Shown: positions 43,220-52,046 of the stretch, one piece after another
Position numbering within the stretch: the first letter of the stretch is position 1
Layout of the letters: the number at the start of each line of letters is the position of its first letter
From: an uncultured Alphaproteobacteria bacterium
GTDB taxonomy: Bacteria; Pseudomonadota; Alphaproteobacteria; RF32; CAG-239
Direction: 5' to 3'
Length of the DNA stretch: 64,000 nucleotides
Assembly: GCA_944390455.1 (NCBI GenBank)
Contig: CALXPU010000001.1
Span: 136,620 to 200,619, forward strand
Notes under the pieces: model-generated
Database searches by the model: none
Told to the model about the DNA's origin: nothing
Seen by the model: the letters and a program-made list of their open reading frames with translations, nothing else
Made by a program: the position numbers and the translations under genes

Positions 43220-44029
43220 TTACTGTTGTATCTGTGTTTCTTCTTGTGTTTTTAGGTAGTCTCGTTTGTCTTTAAGGAATTTGAGAATACCAAAAGGAAT
43301 AGACAAAGCATATAATGCAGTAAGAACACCTAAAGTTAGCCAGGTTTGTGTAAATAAGAAATTAGCTAACAGAGCCACAATGATTAGCAAAGGAACAACC
43401 ATAGATGCTTTAACTTTGCTTTTCTTTAATGAAATGGTCGGAATTCTACTGGTTTCTAAATATGATACGAAGCACATCCACAATCCGCAGAATAAGTGCG
43501 TTCTTAAAATGTTTTCGGCTTCAATATTGTCAAAACTTATGAGAATCGGCATCATGACCATAGCAGCAGCTGCCGGAGCAGGAACTCCCGTAAAATAATG
43601 TGACCAATATGGTGGAATTGTTTTGTCTTCCAGCATGGTATTGAAACGAGCTAGACGCATAGCCATTCCCATTGCAAATAGTAAACAGAAAAACCAACCG
43701 ATTTTAGGTAGATCAAATAAGCACCATTGGAACATTAAGATGGCCGGAGCAACACCGAAACTTACGAAATCGCTGAGAGAATCCAATTCTGCTCCGAATT
43801 TTGAAGAAGCTTTTAACATTCTTGCAAGTCTTCCGTCCAGTCCGTCAAATAATGCGGCAAGGAATATGAATAAGACTGCTTTACTCCAATCTTCCTGTAC
43901 GGAATAACGAATTGATGTGATACCGGAGCAAAGTGCCAGCATTGTTACAATGTTTGGAACTAATTTACGAAAAGGAACTTCCGAAAATTTGTTCTTTGAA
44001 AATTTTATTTTCTTATTTAAGGGTTTCAT
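43220..44029 (-). CDS. pssA: CDP-diacylglycerol-serine O-phosphatidyltransferase
   Basis: 269-residue inner-membrane enzyme making phosphatidylserine, the precursor of phosphatidylethanolamine. The CDP-alcohol phosphotransferase motif DGLDGRLARMLKAS and 'KFGAELDSLSDFVSFGVAPA' (D-G-x2-A-R-x8-G-x3-D-x3-D) is near residues 65-95, and about seven hydrophobic helices follow. ATG 44029 is preceded by AAGG at proper spacing; an in-frame TTG at 44047 is less likely. Psd, often its neighbour, is not adjacent. Confidence 0.93.
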   Translation of the reverse strand: MKPLNKKIKFSKNKFSEVPFRKLVPNIVTMLALCSGITSIRYSVQEDWSKAVLFIFLAALFDGLDGRLARMLKASSKFGAELDSLSDFVSFGVAPAILMFQWCLFDLPKIGWFFCLLFAMGMAMRLARFNTMLEDKTIPPYWSHYFTGVPAPAAAAMVMMPILISFDNIEAENILRTHLFCGLWMCFVSYLETSRIPTISLKKSKVKASMVVPLLIIVALLANFLFTQTWLTLGVLTALYALSIPFGILKFLKDKRDYLKTQEETQIQQ

Positions 44030-44209
44030 AAAATTACCTTTCTTCAAATATTTATGCCGAAACGCTGTTTCTGCCGCATAAACTAAATATTACCCAAAAT
44101 ATGCGTTGCATATTAAAAACAGGAAAAATTTTAACCGGAAATAAAAAAAATACAAGTTTTATGTTGCATTTATATTTTTTTGTTTGTATAAGATATTTCC
44201 AGATGATTT

Positions 44210-44296
44210 GCGCTTGTGGCGGAACAGGTAGACGCTGCAGACTTAAAATCTGTTGGGAGCAATCCCGTGCCGGTTCGATTCCGGCCTAGCGCACCA
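44210..44296 (+). tRNA. tRNA-Leu (anticodon UAA)
   Basis: An 87-base cloverleaf with encoded CCA. Anticodon stem-loop CAGACTTAAAATCTG with TAA in the loop, a long variable arm (GGGAGCAATCCC), T-arm GCCGG-TTCGATT-CCGGC, and acceptor GCGCTTG pairing with CTAGCGC. The sixth acceptor pair is U-U. Class II form with the long arm fits Leu. A terminator follows at 44308. Confidence 0.96.
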
Positions 44297-44307
44297 TCTT
44301 TTAGATT

Positions 44308-44333
44308 AAAACGCCTTTATGGCGTTTTTTTGT
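44308..44333 (+). terminator. intrinsic terminator after tRNA-Leu
   Basis: AAAACGCC-tttat-GGCGTTTT followed by more T. Confidence 0.9.
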
Positions 44334-44427
44334 TTTGCTAATAAAATACTTTCTGACAATATATTTGACAAGCTTTTATAGTTTTTTTAGTCTAGATGAA
44401 GAGATTTGATGTTTATTGGAGGAAGGT

Positions 44428-44967
44428 ATGGGTGAGTTCTTTGATATTTTAGATGAACAAGGAAATAAAACGGGAAAAATAAAAAAACGTGAAGATGTTC
44501 ATCGGGACGGAGATTGGCATAAATCGGTTCATATTTGGATTGTTAATGATAAAAACGAAGTTCTTTTGCAAAAACGTAGTCCAAATAAAGATAGTCATCC
44601 TAATATGTGGGATATTTCTTGTGCAGGTCATTTGATCGCTGGTGATACGTCAATATCAGGAGCTCTTAGAGAAGCTAGAGAAGAATTGGGGCTTGATCTT
44701 TGTTCTTCACAATTGCAACTTATTGGTCAAAGGAAAAAGGCTAGTTGTTATACTCAGGCCTTTATTAATAACGAATTTAGCGATGTTTATTTATTACGCT
44801 TATCTATTTATATTCATGAATTGCAATTACAGACAGAAGAAGTTTCTGAAGTGAAGTTTGTTTCGCTTGATACTTTTAAAAATATGATAAGAGCAAAGGA
44901 TAAAACTTTGTTGATGCATAATGAAGAATTTGAAATGCTTTTTAATGCGCTAGGGATGGTTTTGTAG
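44428..44967 (+). CDS. Nudix hydrolase, IDI/YfcD-like
   Basis: 179 residues from ATG 44428 (GGAGGAAGG before it). N-terminal 'EFFDILDEQGNKTGKIKKRE' and 'HKSVHIWIVNDKNEVLLQKR' are typical of the IDI-like Nudix group. The Nudix box GHLIAGDTSISGALREAREE (about residue 75) has Asp at the position of the first conserved Glu, while the REAREELG core is intact. Members hydrolyse nucleoside or other diphosphates, or isomerise isopentenyl diphosphate. Substrate unknown. First gene of the accessory plus-strand run. Confidence 0.85.
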   Translation: MGEFFDILDEQGNKTGKIKKREDVHRDGDWHKSVHIWIVNDKNEVLLQKRSPNKDSHPNMWDISCAGHLIAGDTSISGALREAREELGLDLCSSQLQLIGQRKKASCYTQAFINNEFSDVYLLRLSIYIHELQLQTEEVSEVKFVSLDTFKNMIRAKDKTLLMHNEEFEMLFNALGMVL

Positions 44968-44996
44968 TGTTGTTGTTTTGAGGATGGTGTTTTATA

Positions 44997-46058
44997 ATGT
45001 TTTATAAGGTTATGTGCTATGTTTTGATTAACGTTTTGTGGATATCATTTGCTTTTGCAAGCTCTCTTTGGGAGGGAAAATGGGAGATGGGACGCTATAC
45101 GTCAGCAGGGGGAGGACTATTGGATATTCACGATTGTACGAGTGAAAATTGTCTTTTTAGAATTACTTCTATGCATGGTGCTCATACTTGTGATGTTAGT
45201 GGTGTAATGAAAATTGATAAAAATTATGCGAGATTTTATAATTCCGCAGATAAATATGGTGATGAATTTTCAGCGGAAGAAATATTGTTTGAGTTAAATC
45301 CTACGAAGAAAATTATTGATGTTCAGCATAAAAGTGGGCAATTTTGTGGCATGAGAGGCTATATAGACGGTATTTATGAATATGAAAGTTTGCCTTATCG
45401 TTATCCGACCAGTTTTGATTGTTGGAGAGATAATCTAAATCAGGCGGAAATAGCTATTTGTGCATCTCACAAACTCTCTCAAGCAGATATGGAACTTGAT
45501 GCTAATTATAAGTCCTATAAAACTCCTGAATGGTTTGATAATCGCAATAAATGTCAAAAGGATGAAAAGTGTTTATGGGAACTTTATACAAAATCTATTA
45601 AAGATGCTTTTGAGCTGGATTCAAATAGTTCATTTGATTTTTGGATTTATGTTCGAGGGCAAAAGCAAAAATGGTATTATCCTACGGATTTGGCTTTGTT
45701 GAGAGATTATTTTGAGGAGAATATGGCAGAACCATATTTCTCTGCGTGGACAGTTACTTTAGGAGATGATTCTTATACGGCGTCTTGTGAAAATTGTTTG
45801 GCCAAATCTTATGGTATTGCTGGTTTATATACAATATACGAATCAGCATGGTATATTGATGAGGAAGAAATGTGGATTAGTTTTATTTCGGCAAATTTAG
45901 ATATTCCTGAGGATAAAAAGGTTATTGTCTTTGCGCCATTTGGTAAAACATTAAATGATATGCCGGTATTTGTAAAAGAGTATACGGAAGATTTAGCAAA
46001 ACGTTGTCAAGTTTCTTCTGATGATATAAAGTTGATGTTCTTTAAAACATCAAAATAG
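44997..46058 (+). CDS. secreted protein with LprI-like domain
   Basis: 353 residues. Signal peptide MFYKVMCYVLINVLWISFAFA, then a Cys-containing N-terminal domain (DIHDCTSENCLFRITSMHGA), and a LprI-type region 'SFDCWRDNLNQAEIAICASH' with 'LSQADMELDANYKSY' and later RNKCQKDEKCLWELY near residue 180 (the four-Cys, C-x-A-x-x-x-L-x-x-x-D pattern). Such domains are found in lysozyme-inhibitor-like lipoproteins and many uncharacterised periplasmic proteins. The C-terminal third is unrecognised. No specific function is claimed. Confidence 0.72.
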   Translation: MFYKVMCYVLINVLWISFAFASSLWEGKWEMGRYTSAGGGLLDIHDCTSENCLFRITSMHGAHTCDVSGVMKIDKNYARFYNSADKYGDEFSAEEILFELNPTKKIIDVQHKSGQFCGMRGYIDGIYEYESLPYRYPTSFDCWRDNLNQAEIAICASHKLSQADMELDANYKSYKTPEWFDNRNKCQKDEKCLWELYTKSIKDAFELDSNSSFDFWIYVRGQKQKWYYPTDLALLRDYFEENMAEPYFSAWTVTLGDDSYTASCENCLAKSYGIAGLYTIYESAWYIDEEEMWISFISANLDIPEDKKVIVFAPFGKTLNDMPVFVKEYTEDLAKRCQVSSDDIKLMFFKTSK

Positions 46059-46134
46059 TGTTTGTAAAATATTTAAAAAGTAGGGGATGTTTTAGGTTAA
46101 AACTGTTAGTGCTATTTTATATAAAGGAAATATT

Positions 46135-47016
46135 TTGACAAATTATAGATATACAGCGGTTATAGCGACAATTTCTAATGCTTTTTGTGACGCTATTTTG
46201 GATTATACAGTAGGCTTTTACAATTACTATAAGGTTTTACTGTTAACATCAATAGTGGCTTTTATTGGGCAAATCGGAATAGGAGTTTATTCTGGAATAG
46301 CTTTTTCTCTTTTGGCATTACCTTATGTTTTTATTCATGCTGTTTTGATTTTATTGGGGTATATTTGTTTTGTTAGAGCTCTGAAATATATTCCTGTGGC
46401 ATTGGTGGGATTGATAGAAGCGAGTAGTTTGTTTTTGACTTTTGCGATAGATGCTTTTTTAGGGTATGTGGTTCTTTCTTTCTCGTTTATATTTTTATTG
46501 GTTTTATTTGTTTTTTCTATCTTTTTGTTTACAGAAAATTGTATTCAAGATAAAAAGAATTGCATCAAAACAATTAGACCAATAGGTTTTGTATGGGTGT
46601 TTGCTTCTGTCTTGTTTTATTTGGCGGCACCATATTTGGTTAAAGTTTCTAGTTTTAAGGGGGCTAACGAAATTGCTATAAATTTAGGGTATTATTTCGT
46701 TGCTATTCCGTATTTTTGGTTTCAGTTGCACTTTATAAAAATAAAACAAAATAGCCCTGAGCAATATTCGGTGAGATGGTGGCAAAATATATATGTACTT
46801 TCTTTTATTATAGGGCTCTTAGAAGCTGTATATTATGTTTTTGAAACTTTTAGCTTTATAAATGATACTCCAACTGTAGTTGTGGTTATTGAGCAGACAA
46901 GATTATTTTTACTATTTGTTTTTTCAATTCTTTTTAAAAGGGATAAATTTTCTTGGAAAAAGTTAGTTGCTTTAATGTTGGGAGGTTTATCGGTTGTTGG
47001 AATATATTTTTACTAA
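46135..47016 (+). CDS. DMT-superfamily (EamA-like) membrane protein
   Basis: 293 residues, about ten hydrophobic helices in two halves, with 'CFVRALKYIPVALVGLIEAS' near residue 80 and a C-terminal 'FVFSILFKRDKFSWKKLVAL' plus 'LMLGGLSVVGIYFY', the EamA hallmark at the end of each half. The start codon is TTG at 46135 with AAAGGA before it; no ATG is available near the beginning of the homologous region. Likely a small-molecule exporter of unknown substrate. Confidence 0.75.
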   Translation: MTNYRYTAVIATISNAFCDAILDYTVGFYNYYKVLLLTSIVAFIGQIGIGVYSGIAFSLLALPYVFIHAVLILLGYICFVRALKYIPVALVGLIEASSLFLTFAIDAFLGYVVLSFSFIFLLVLFVFSIFLFTENCIQDKKNCIKTIRPIGFVWVFASVLFYLAAPYLVKVSSFKGANEIAINLGYYFVAIPYFWFQLHFIKIKQNSPEQYSVRWWQNIYVLSFIIGLLEAVYYVFETFSFINDTPTVVVVIEQTRLFLLFVFSILFKRDKFSWKKLVALMLGGLSVVGIYFY

Positions 47017-47053
47017 TGCTTTTTTGATGGGATATGAATAGAGGGGAGAAAAT

Positions 47054-47818
47054 ATGAAACTCGTTGTTGATGTAATGTCATGTGAGGATACGATTAATAG
47101 TATTCTTCATTTTCAAACGGATGATAGTTCTTTATATTGGCGAGAAACGTTATTTCAGGTATATCCTAGCTTAGATAAAAGTAAAGGGCTTGATGCAGTT
47201 TGGGATGCACGAAAAGAATATTTGTGTGAGCAGTTGAGGCTTTTATATTTGCAAGTAGAGAATGATTTGACAGTCAAAGCTAAGATATTCAATCAATATT
47301 GGCTTGAGAAAAAAGATGAAGTAACAGAAGTTTTTTCTAAGGTCTTTCAGATTGATTGTGAGAATATTCTTGATGACATGACTGCGCAAATTTCATTAAA
47401 TCCAATTTGTCCGCGTGATATTCATTGTCATTTCTTTACGGTTTTTTATCGTTATGGAAAAGAACAGTTTTTAATGACTGCAATACATGAAATGGTTCAT
47501 TTTGTTTGGTTTCTTATATGGCATAAACATTTTAAAGACAGTGTTTCACATTATGATGCACCACATTTGGAGTGGTTGTTAAGCGAAATGGTTATTGATA
47601 CTTTTGTTCATCATTCGGACATTGGAATATTCTTTGACAGTTCTCGTATAGAAAAACCCGCATATCGTTATTTTTATGATATGAAAGTGAAAGGGGAGCC
47701 GATATTAGCAATGCTTGAAGAATTTTATTTGAGTGCAACATCTATTACAGATTTTATGGAGAAAGCTATTCAGTACTGTCGAGAAAATGAAGAGTGCATC
47801 AGAAAACAAGTTCTTTAA
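47054..47818 (+). CDS. putative HExxH zinc metallopeptidase
   Basis: 254 residues, no signal peptide. 'FLMTAIHEMVHFVWFLIWHK' near residue 145 contains HEMVH, and LEWLLSEMVIDTFVH about 30 residues later offers a downstream Glu as third zinc ligand (gluzincin pattern). The N-terminal half is helical and unrecognised. A strong AGGGGAG precedes the ATG. The family is unknown to me; activity is inferred from the motif pair only. Native codon use. Confidence 0.65.
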   Translation: MKLVVDVMSCEDTINSILHFQTDDSSLYWRETLFQVYPSLDKSKGLDAVWDARKEYLCEQLRLLYLQVENDLTVKAKIFNQYWLEKKDEVTEVFSKVFQIDCENILDDMTAQISLNPICPRDIHCHFFTVFYRYGKEQFLMTAIHEMVHFVWFLIWHKHFKDSVSHYDAPHLEWLLSEMVIDTFVHHSDIGIFFDSSRIEKPAYRYFYDMKVKGEPILAMLEEFYLSATSITDFMEKAIQYCRENEECIRKQVL

Positions 47819-47890
47819 TGTTTGTGTTTAAATGGAATTTAATTTTTGTGGGGTAAGTTCTTTTATATATCATAAATTATGGAGTTGCGG

Positions 47891-48688
47891 ATGCGATTGA
47901 AAGTTATTTTTGCTAATGTGATTCAAGGGATGATTCATGTTGGATATAATGATAAAAAAGAGAACCTTTTTACGGGATTTCATCCTAATAAATATGTTGA
48001 ATATTTTGAAAAAAAGAAACCTGATATTTTATGTTTGGCGGAAGCTCTTATGGATAATCAGCAGGGCGACAGTTCATTTATCGAAAAGATTGTTAATGTT
48101 TGTGGAATGCCTTATTATCGTAATTTGGTAGGGGAAAAAGCATTTTTTGTTGATAATAAATATTACGGGGTATCTGTTTGTTCAAAATTTCCCTTTACAT
48201 CGTATCAAGTTCAAAAATTGGCTAATCCTAAAATTGAAACAATTCGTCCTAATGGAGATCATTGGGTTATGCATGATAAATTTATTCAAAAGGTTGTTTT
48301 AGATTTAGGGAAAGACAAAACGCTTAGTTTAGTAAATACACATATGTTTCCTTTTCAACATTTTAATAAACATTTTTGGGATGATGAATTCGCCTCATAT
48401 CGTGCTCAGTGGGCTGAATTGTTGAAATCTGATAACGATAGCCTTTCTTTAATAACAGGAGATTTTAATACGGTTGGAATTACCATTGATAAGGCTTTTC
48501 CAGAATTAGAAATAGGAGGAGCTTTGCAATCTGTTGTTAATTATGAGGGTAAGATGTTTCAGCCAACATATCTATATGATACGCAAATTGAATATATTTT
48601 GGTTTCATCTGTGGCTAAAGTTGTTTCTGCTAAAGCTGAGATGGTATATTCTGACCATCCTTTTCTGATTGCGGAAATAGAACTTTAA
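47891..48688 (+). CDS. endonuclease/exonuclease/phosphatase-family protein
   Basis: 265 residues from ATG 47891, which has GGAG six bases upstream; an ATG at 47879 lacks one. EEP motifs: 'MRLKVIFANVIQG' start, 'KKPDILCLAEALMD' with the metal-binding Glu, 'LSLVNTHMFPF' , 'SLITGDFNTVGITID' (GDFN), and a final YSDHPFLIAEIEL (SDH-P). The complete set suggests an active Mg-dependent phosphodiesterase or nuclease. No signal peptide. The stop codon lies inside the TTTAAATACACTG motif at 48684. Substrate unknown. Confidence 0.86.
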   Translation: MRLKVIFANVIQGMIHVGYNDKKENLFTGFHPNKYVEYFEKKKPDILCLAEALMDNQQGDSSFIEKIVNVCGMPYYRNLVGEKAFFVDNKYYGVSVCSKFPFTSYQVQKLANPKIETIRPNGDHWVMHDKFIQKVVLDLGKDKTLSLVNTHMFPFQHFNKHFWDDEFASYRAQWAELLKSDNDSLSLITGDFNTVGITIDKAFPELEIGGALQSVVNYEGKMFQPTYLYDTQIEYILVSSVAKVVSAKAEMVYSDHPFLIAEIEL

Positions 48689-48696
48689 ATACACTG
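48684..48696 (+). repeat. TTTAAATACAYYG motif, copy 6
   Basis: TTTAAATACACTG overlapping the stop codon of the EEP gene; identical to copy 3 at 16184. Confidence 0.6.
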
Positions 48697-48759
48697 TTAA
48701 TACTATTTACTTCTGACTAAAAATAAAGTAAAATAGCTTTATTAAGTATGGGGGAAGAG

Positions 48760-50280
48760 ATGTTATCATTTGAGGAAATTTTAAATACAGTGTCTGATGA
48801 TAAAGTGATGGTTGATTATCCATCTCTTTTTCGTGATTTGCGACAGAAAATGAAAGAAAGTTATATTACTCCAGATATTCAGAGATTTTACATTGCTTAT
48901 TATGCCAAGATGGCTGCTGAGCATGTGGGGTTTTCTCAATTTTCAAAGGAAAGTCAGCAGGGATTTAAATCTGAAATAGAGCGTTTGTATGCGAATATTT
49001 CAGAGAATAAAAAACAGCAAGATTTTTTAGAAGAAATGGCGTCACGAACTGTCGGATTTATTGAAGATAGGCATTTTGAGGTAAATGTTGGCGGGAAAAT
49101 GTTTCATGGAGGTAAACCCAAAGCAGATAGGACAGTTGGAAAGAATTTTGCATATAGAACTCGTGAAGAAAAGCCCGATACATATCAAGAACAGGGTAAA
49201 GCTGTTGGACGGACTGATACGGGAGAAGAATTTCCGATTTGGGAAATAGGGACAATGAAAAAAGGAAATGAAGATATTTTGGTTGTTTCTGTTTATGATA
49301 TAGCTCATCGAGATAATTCTTATGAAGCATGGAGTGATTTTATTGAAAAGTTTGATGAAATTTATCTGACAAGTAAGGATAAGTGGGAAAAAGGAAGAAT
49401 TATTTTTGATGTTCGCGGAAATCGCGGTGGGGAAGATAAACCTATTGATCATGTGGCTAAAAGATTGTACGGAAATATGGTTAATACCTATAAACGTTGT
49501 GAAATTAAAGATACATCTTTGGGAAATTGGATTTTGCATAAACACGGTGCTTTTAAACCTCAAAATTATGAGAAAGACGGTTTAAAAAATACAGATATTG
49601 TGCAGCGAAAATGTTTTTCCGGCGAAAATAAGGTCTTATTTGATGAAACACAGACTTTTTATCCGTTTAATGAAAAAGATGGATATAAGGGGAGGATAGA
49701 TATTTTATTGTGCTCGAGAGTGGGCTCTTCGGCAGAGAGTGCTTATTCTTCTTTTTATCATCATCCTAATGTTAGATATATTGGTGAAAATACTCATGGT
49801 ATGCAGCAATATACTCAGGGAACTTTTAATACTCCATGGGGCGGTAGTATGCGTGTCGGATGGGGTAAATTGACTTATTGGGATAAAGAAGGGGAAAATA
49901 TTGAGGTTGTTGGTCATAAACCAGACGTAAATTGTTCCGGAAAAGATGCTTTTGATGTTGCTTTGTCTATGGATAGGGATGAAGGGCGAATTATCGGTTT
50001 TAGAGAGAAAAATGAAGCTGTCTGCGGAAAACAATCTTTTGTTGAGTATAATCCGAAAGTTACTTCTGATTTGCGGAAAGCATATTATGCAAAATACATA
50101 AATCCGGCATTGGGTGTTATAGAGGAACAAAATAAAAGAGATAGAGTTGCTCAATGTTTAGGACGTGCAAAGAGCCATTTTGCCACCAAAGACAATATTG
50201 AGCAAGAAAATTCGAGAAAAAGTTGTTTAGTCCCTAATGTGATGACTGTAAAAGTTAACAAAGGTAATGATGGAATGTAA
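48760..50280 (+). CDS. S41-family (C-terminal processing-like) peptidase
   Basis: 506 residues from ATG 48760, which is preceded by GGGGGAAGAG; an ATG at 48748 is weaker. No signal peptide. The S41 core appears as 'RIIFDVRGNRGGEDKPIDHV' (the D-x-R-x-N-x-G-G motif, near residue 215), 'DILLCSRVGSSAESAYSSFY' with the catalytic Ser context near 325, and 'YIGENTHGMQQYTQGTFNTP'. The PDZ domain usual in processing peptidases is not obvious, nor is the catalytic Lys certain. A C-terminal ~80-residue part is unrecognised. Next to a SGNH hydrolase gene. Confidence 0.8.
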   Translation: MLSFEEILNTVSDDKVMVDYPSLFRDLRQKMKESYITPDIQRFYIAYYAKMAAEHVGFSQFSKESQQGFKSEIERLYANISENKKQQDFLEEMASRTVGFIEDRHFEVNVGGKMFHGGKPKADRTVGKNFAYRTREEKPDTYQEQGKAVGRTDTGEEFPIWEIGTMKKGNEDILVVSVYDIAHRDNSYEAWSDFIEKFDEIYLTSKDKWEKGRIIFDVRGNRGGEDKPIDHVAKRLYGNMVNTYKRCEIKDTSLGNWILHKHGAFKPQNYEKDGLKNTDIVQRKCFSGENKVLFDETQTFYPFNEKDGYKGRIDILLCSRVGSSAESAYSSFYHHPNVRYIGENTHGMQQYTQGTFNTPWGGSMRVGWGKLTYWDKEGENIEVVGHKPDVNCSGKDAFDVALSMDRDEGRIIGFREKNEAVCGKQSFVEYNPKVTSDLRKAYYAKYINPALGVIEEQNKRDRVAQCLGRAKSHFATKDNIEQENSRKSCLVPNVMTVKVNKGNDGM

Positions 50281-50294
50281 TTTTAGGAGGCGTT

Positions 50295-50909
50295 ATGGTT
50301 AAAAATATCGGTATGATTGGTGATAGTATTGCTCATGGGTATTATGATGAAAATGAAATGGGATTTTTTGCTAGATTAGCTAAATTGATTTTAGAAAATC
50401 ACCCAGGTGATTATGTTTTTAATAATATGGCGCAATCTGGCGATAATATTGCTGATGTAACGAATAGAGCTATTTATGAAGTTTTATCAAGGCAATTTGA
50501 TTTAATTATCGTTAATATTGGGATTAATGATTTAAGACGGAGAAAAAATAGCGATTTACAGTTAGATTTTTCAGAAGGTGCTCGTATTATGTATTGGAAT
50601 AAATTGCTCGATATTTTAGCTAAAACTGGTGCTAAAATTGTGGTAATGGATTTGGTGCCGGTGATTGAGAGCAGATATTCAGAACAGGCTTCGTTAGTTC
50701 GATATAATTCAGATGTGGAAAGATATAATGAAATTATTAAAACAATTTGTCAGGATAGGAATGTTTTCTTTTTTTCTCGATATGAAGATTGGAAATCTCG
50801 TGATTTAGAAAAATTGTATAAAGATGCAACTCATCCTAATGCGGTTGGTCATCAGATGATGGCGGAAGAAATTTATCGGTTTTTACAGACAAAGTTGTTA
50901 CTTTTATAG
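50295..50909 (+). CDS. SGNH/GDSL hydrolase
   Basis: 204 residues. Block I 'IGMIGDSIAHGYYDE' (nucleophile Ser), block II 'NNMAQSGDNIADVTNR' (Gly), block III 'VNIGINDLRRRK' (Asn) and block V 'KDATHPNAVGHQMMAEEIYR' with catalytic Asp and His. This complete set indicates an esterase, lipase or carbohydrate deacetylase. No signal peptide, hence cytoplasmic unless exported another way. Starts 15 bases after the S41 gene with AGGAGG, so they are co-transcribed. Confidence 0.9.
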   Translation: MVKNIGMIGDSIAHGYYDENEMGFFARLAKLILENHPGDYVFNNMAQSGDNIADVTNRAIYEVLSRQFDLIIVNIGINDLRRRKNSDLQLDFSEGARIMYWNKLLDILAKTGAKIVVMDLVPVIESRYSEQASLVRYNSDVERYNEIIKTICQDRNVFFFSRYEDWKSRDLEKLYKDATHPNAVGHQMMAEEIYRFLQTKLLLL

Positions 50910-51044
50910 ATGTATTTTTCCGTTATTTATTTTTTAGGAAGTTTCTTGTTGTGCAAAAAATTGATAAAACAATAGTTTTGAAGATTTATGATTGTATATT
51001 TTTTATGGTCATTTTTTTGCCGCATAAACAGAATGAGGTACGAC

Positions 51045-51971
51045 ATGTGTGAAAATTTAAAAAGGATTTTTTATAAATTGTTGTTTCATTTTATACGGAA
51101 TAAACATCGTCGTAAACAATTGTATATTTGTTTATCTAAAGTGGGAATTTCTCAATATTTGAAGTTGGCGAAATTAAGTGAAGAAGAAAATAGAGAGAGT
51201 AAACAGTTTAAGTATTTTATATCAGTTGCGTGTATTATTAAAAATGAAGGTTCGTATCTTAAAGAATGGATTGAATATCATAAATTGATAGGGGTGGAGC
51301 ATTTTTATGTGTATGATAATGAGAGTTCTGATGATACAAAAGATATCTTAAAACCATACATAAATTCAGGGATAATTACATATGTTTACTATCCGGGAAG
51401 AGATAGACAAGATGCTGCATACTTAGATGCTTGTCGTAAATATGGTGACGAAACGAAGTGGATGGCTGTGATTGATTTGGATGAATTTATTGTTTTGCAT
51501 AAATCCAAAAATTTACAGGAATTTATGGATGAATTTAAAAATGTTAGTCAAGTTAGTTTGCATTGGGTTTTTTATGGTAGTTCTGGTTTTGAAAAGAAAC
51601 CAGATGGATTAGTTTTGGAGAATTTTAGAGGTCATGCTCGTCTTGCAGATTTTACCCCTAAGTCTATTTTTAATCCAAGAACAGTTACTGATACAGGTGC
51701 TCACTATATGTGGGTTTGCGGAAAGTGGGTTAACGAAGATAATAAAGAATTTGGTAAATATTCTGCGAATCCAATTTGTAAAGCGCAAGTTAATCACTAT
51801 GTAATTAAATCGTGGGAAGAGTTTTATAATAGAAAAGTGGCGCGTGGTCGAGCAGATTATAAAACATTTAGTAATGATTTGCGTGAATACTTTAATAAGC
51901 ATGTTAAAAATGAAGTTTATGATGATTTGATGCTTCCATATGTTGAGCAATTGAAATCTATTTTAGATTAG
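51045..51971 (+). CDS. GT92-like glycosyltransferase
   Basis: 308 residues from ATG 51045 (GAGG six bases before). The core 'VACIIKNEGSYLKEWIEYHK' with 'GVEHFYVYDNESSDDTKDIL' is the family-2/92 nucleotide-sugar region, and 'WMAVIDLDEFIVL' gives the DxD-like metal site near residue 145. 'YMWVCGKWVNED' and 'KAQVNHYVIKSWEEF' follow. It has no transmembrane segment. Proteins of this kind add sugars in surface glycan loci, but no other capsule gene is next to it. An in-frame start at 50988 would add 19 residues. Confidence 0.84.
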   Translation: MCENLKRIFYKLLFHFIRNKHRRKQLYICLSKVGISQYLKLAKLSEEENRESKQFKYFISVACIIKNEGSYLKEWIEYHKLIGVEHFYVYDNESSDDTKDILKPYINSGIITYVYYPGRDRQDAAYLDACRKYGDETKWMAVIDLDEFIVLHKSKNLQEFMDEFKNVSQVSLHWVFYGSSGFEKKPDGLVLENFRGHARLADFTPKSIFNPRTVTDTGAHYMWVCGKWVNEDNKEFGKYSANPICKAQVNHYVIKSWEEFYNRKVARGRADYKTFSNDLREYFNKHVKNEVYDDLMLPYVEQLKSILD

Positions 51972-52002
51972 ATAGTGAATAGCTTTTTTGTTTAAAATGG
52001 CG

Positions 52003-52046
52003 TAGCGAGTCCTTGTAATTTTAATTTAATGAAAGGACTATTGCTA
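52003..52046 (+). promoter_or_regulatory. inverted repeat enclosing the invertase ribosome-binding site
   Basis: TAGC-g-AGTCCTT (52003-52014) and AAGGACT-att-GCTA (52033-52046) form an interrupted 11-base inverted repeat around an AT-rich 18-base spacer. The right arm contains the AAGGA Shine-Dalgarno and ends at the A of the invertase ATG, so in RNA it can hide the start. It could instead be a protein-binding site. Confidence 0.5.

Noticed and set aside
48748-48760. TTTAAATACAGTG at the start of the S41 gene (48780) as a further motif copy
   Set aside because: It lies inside coding sequence and has a purine at the first Y, so it was not counted.
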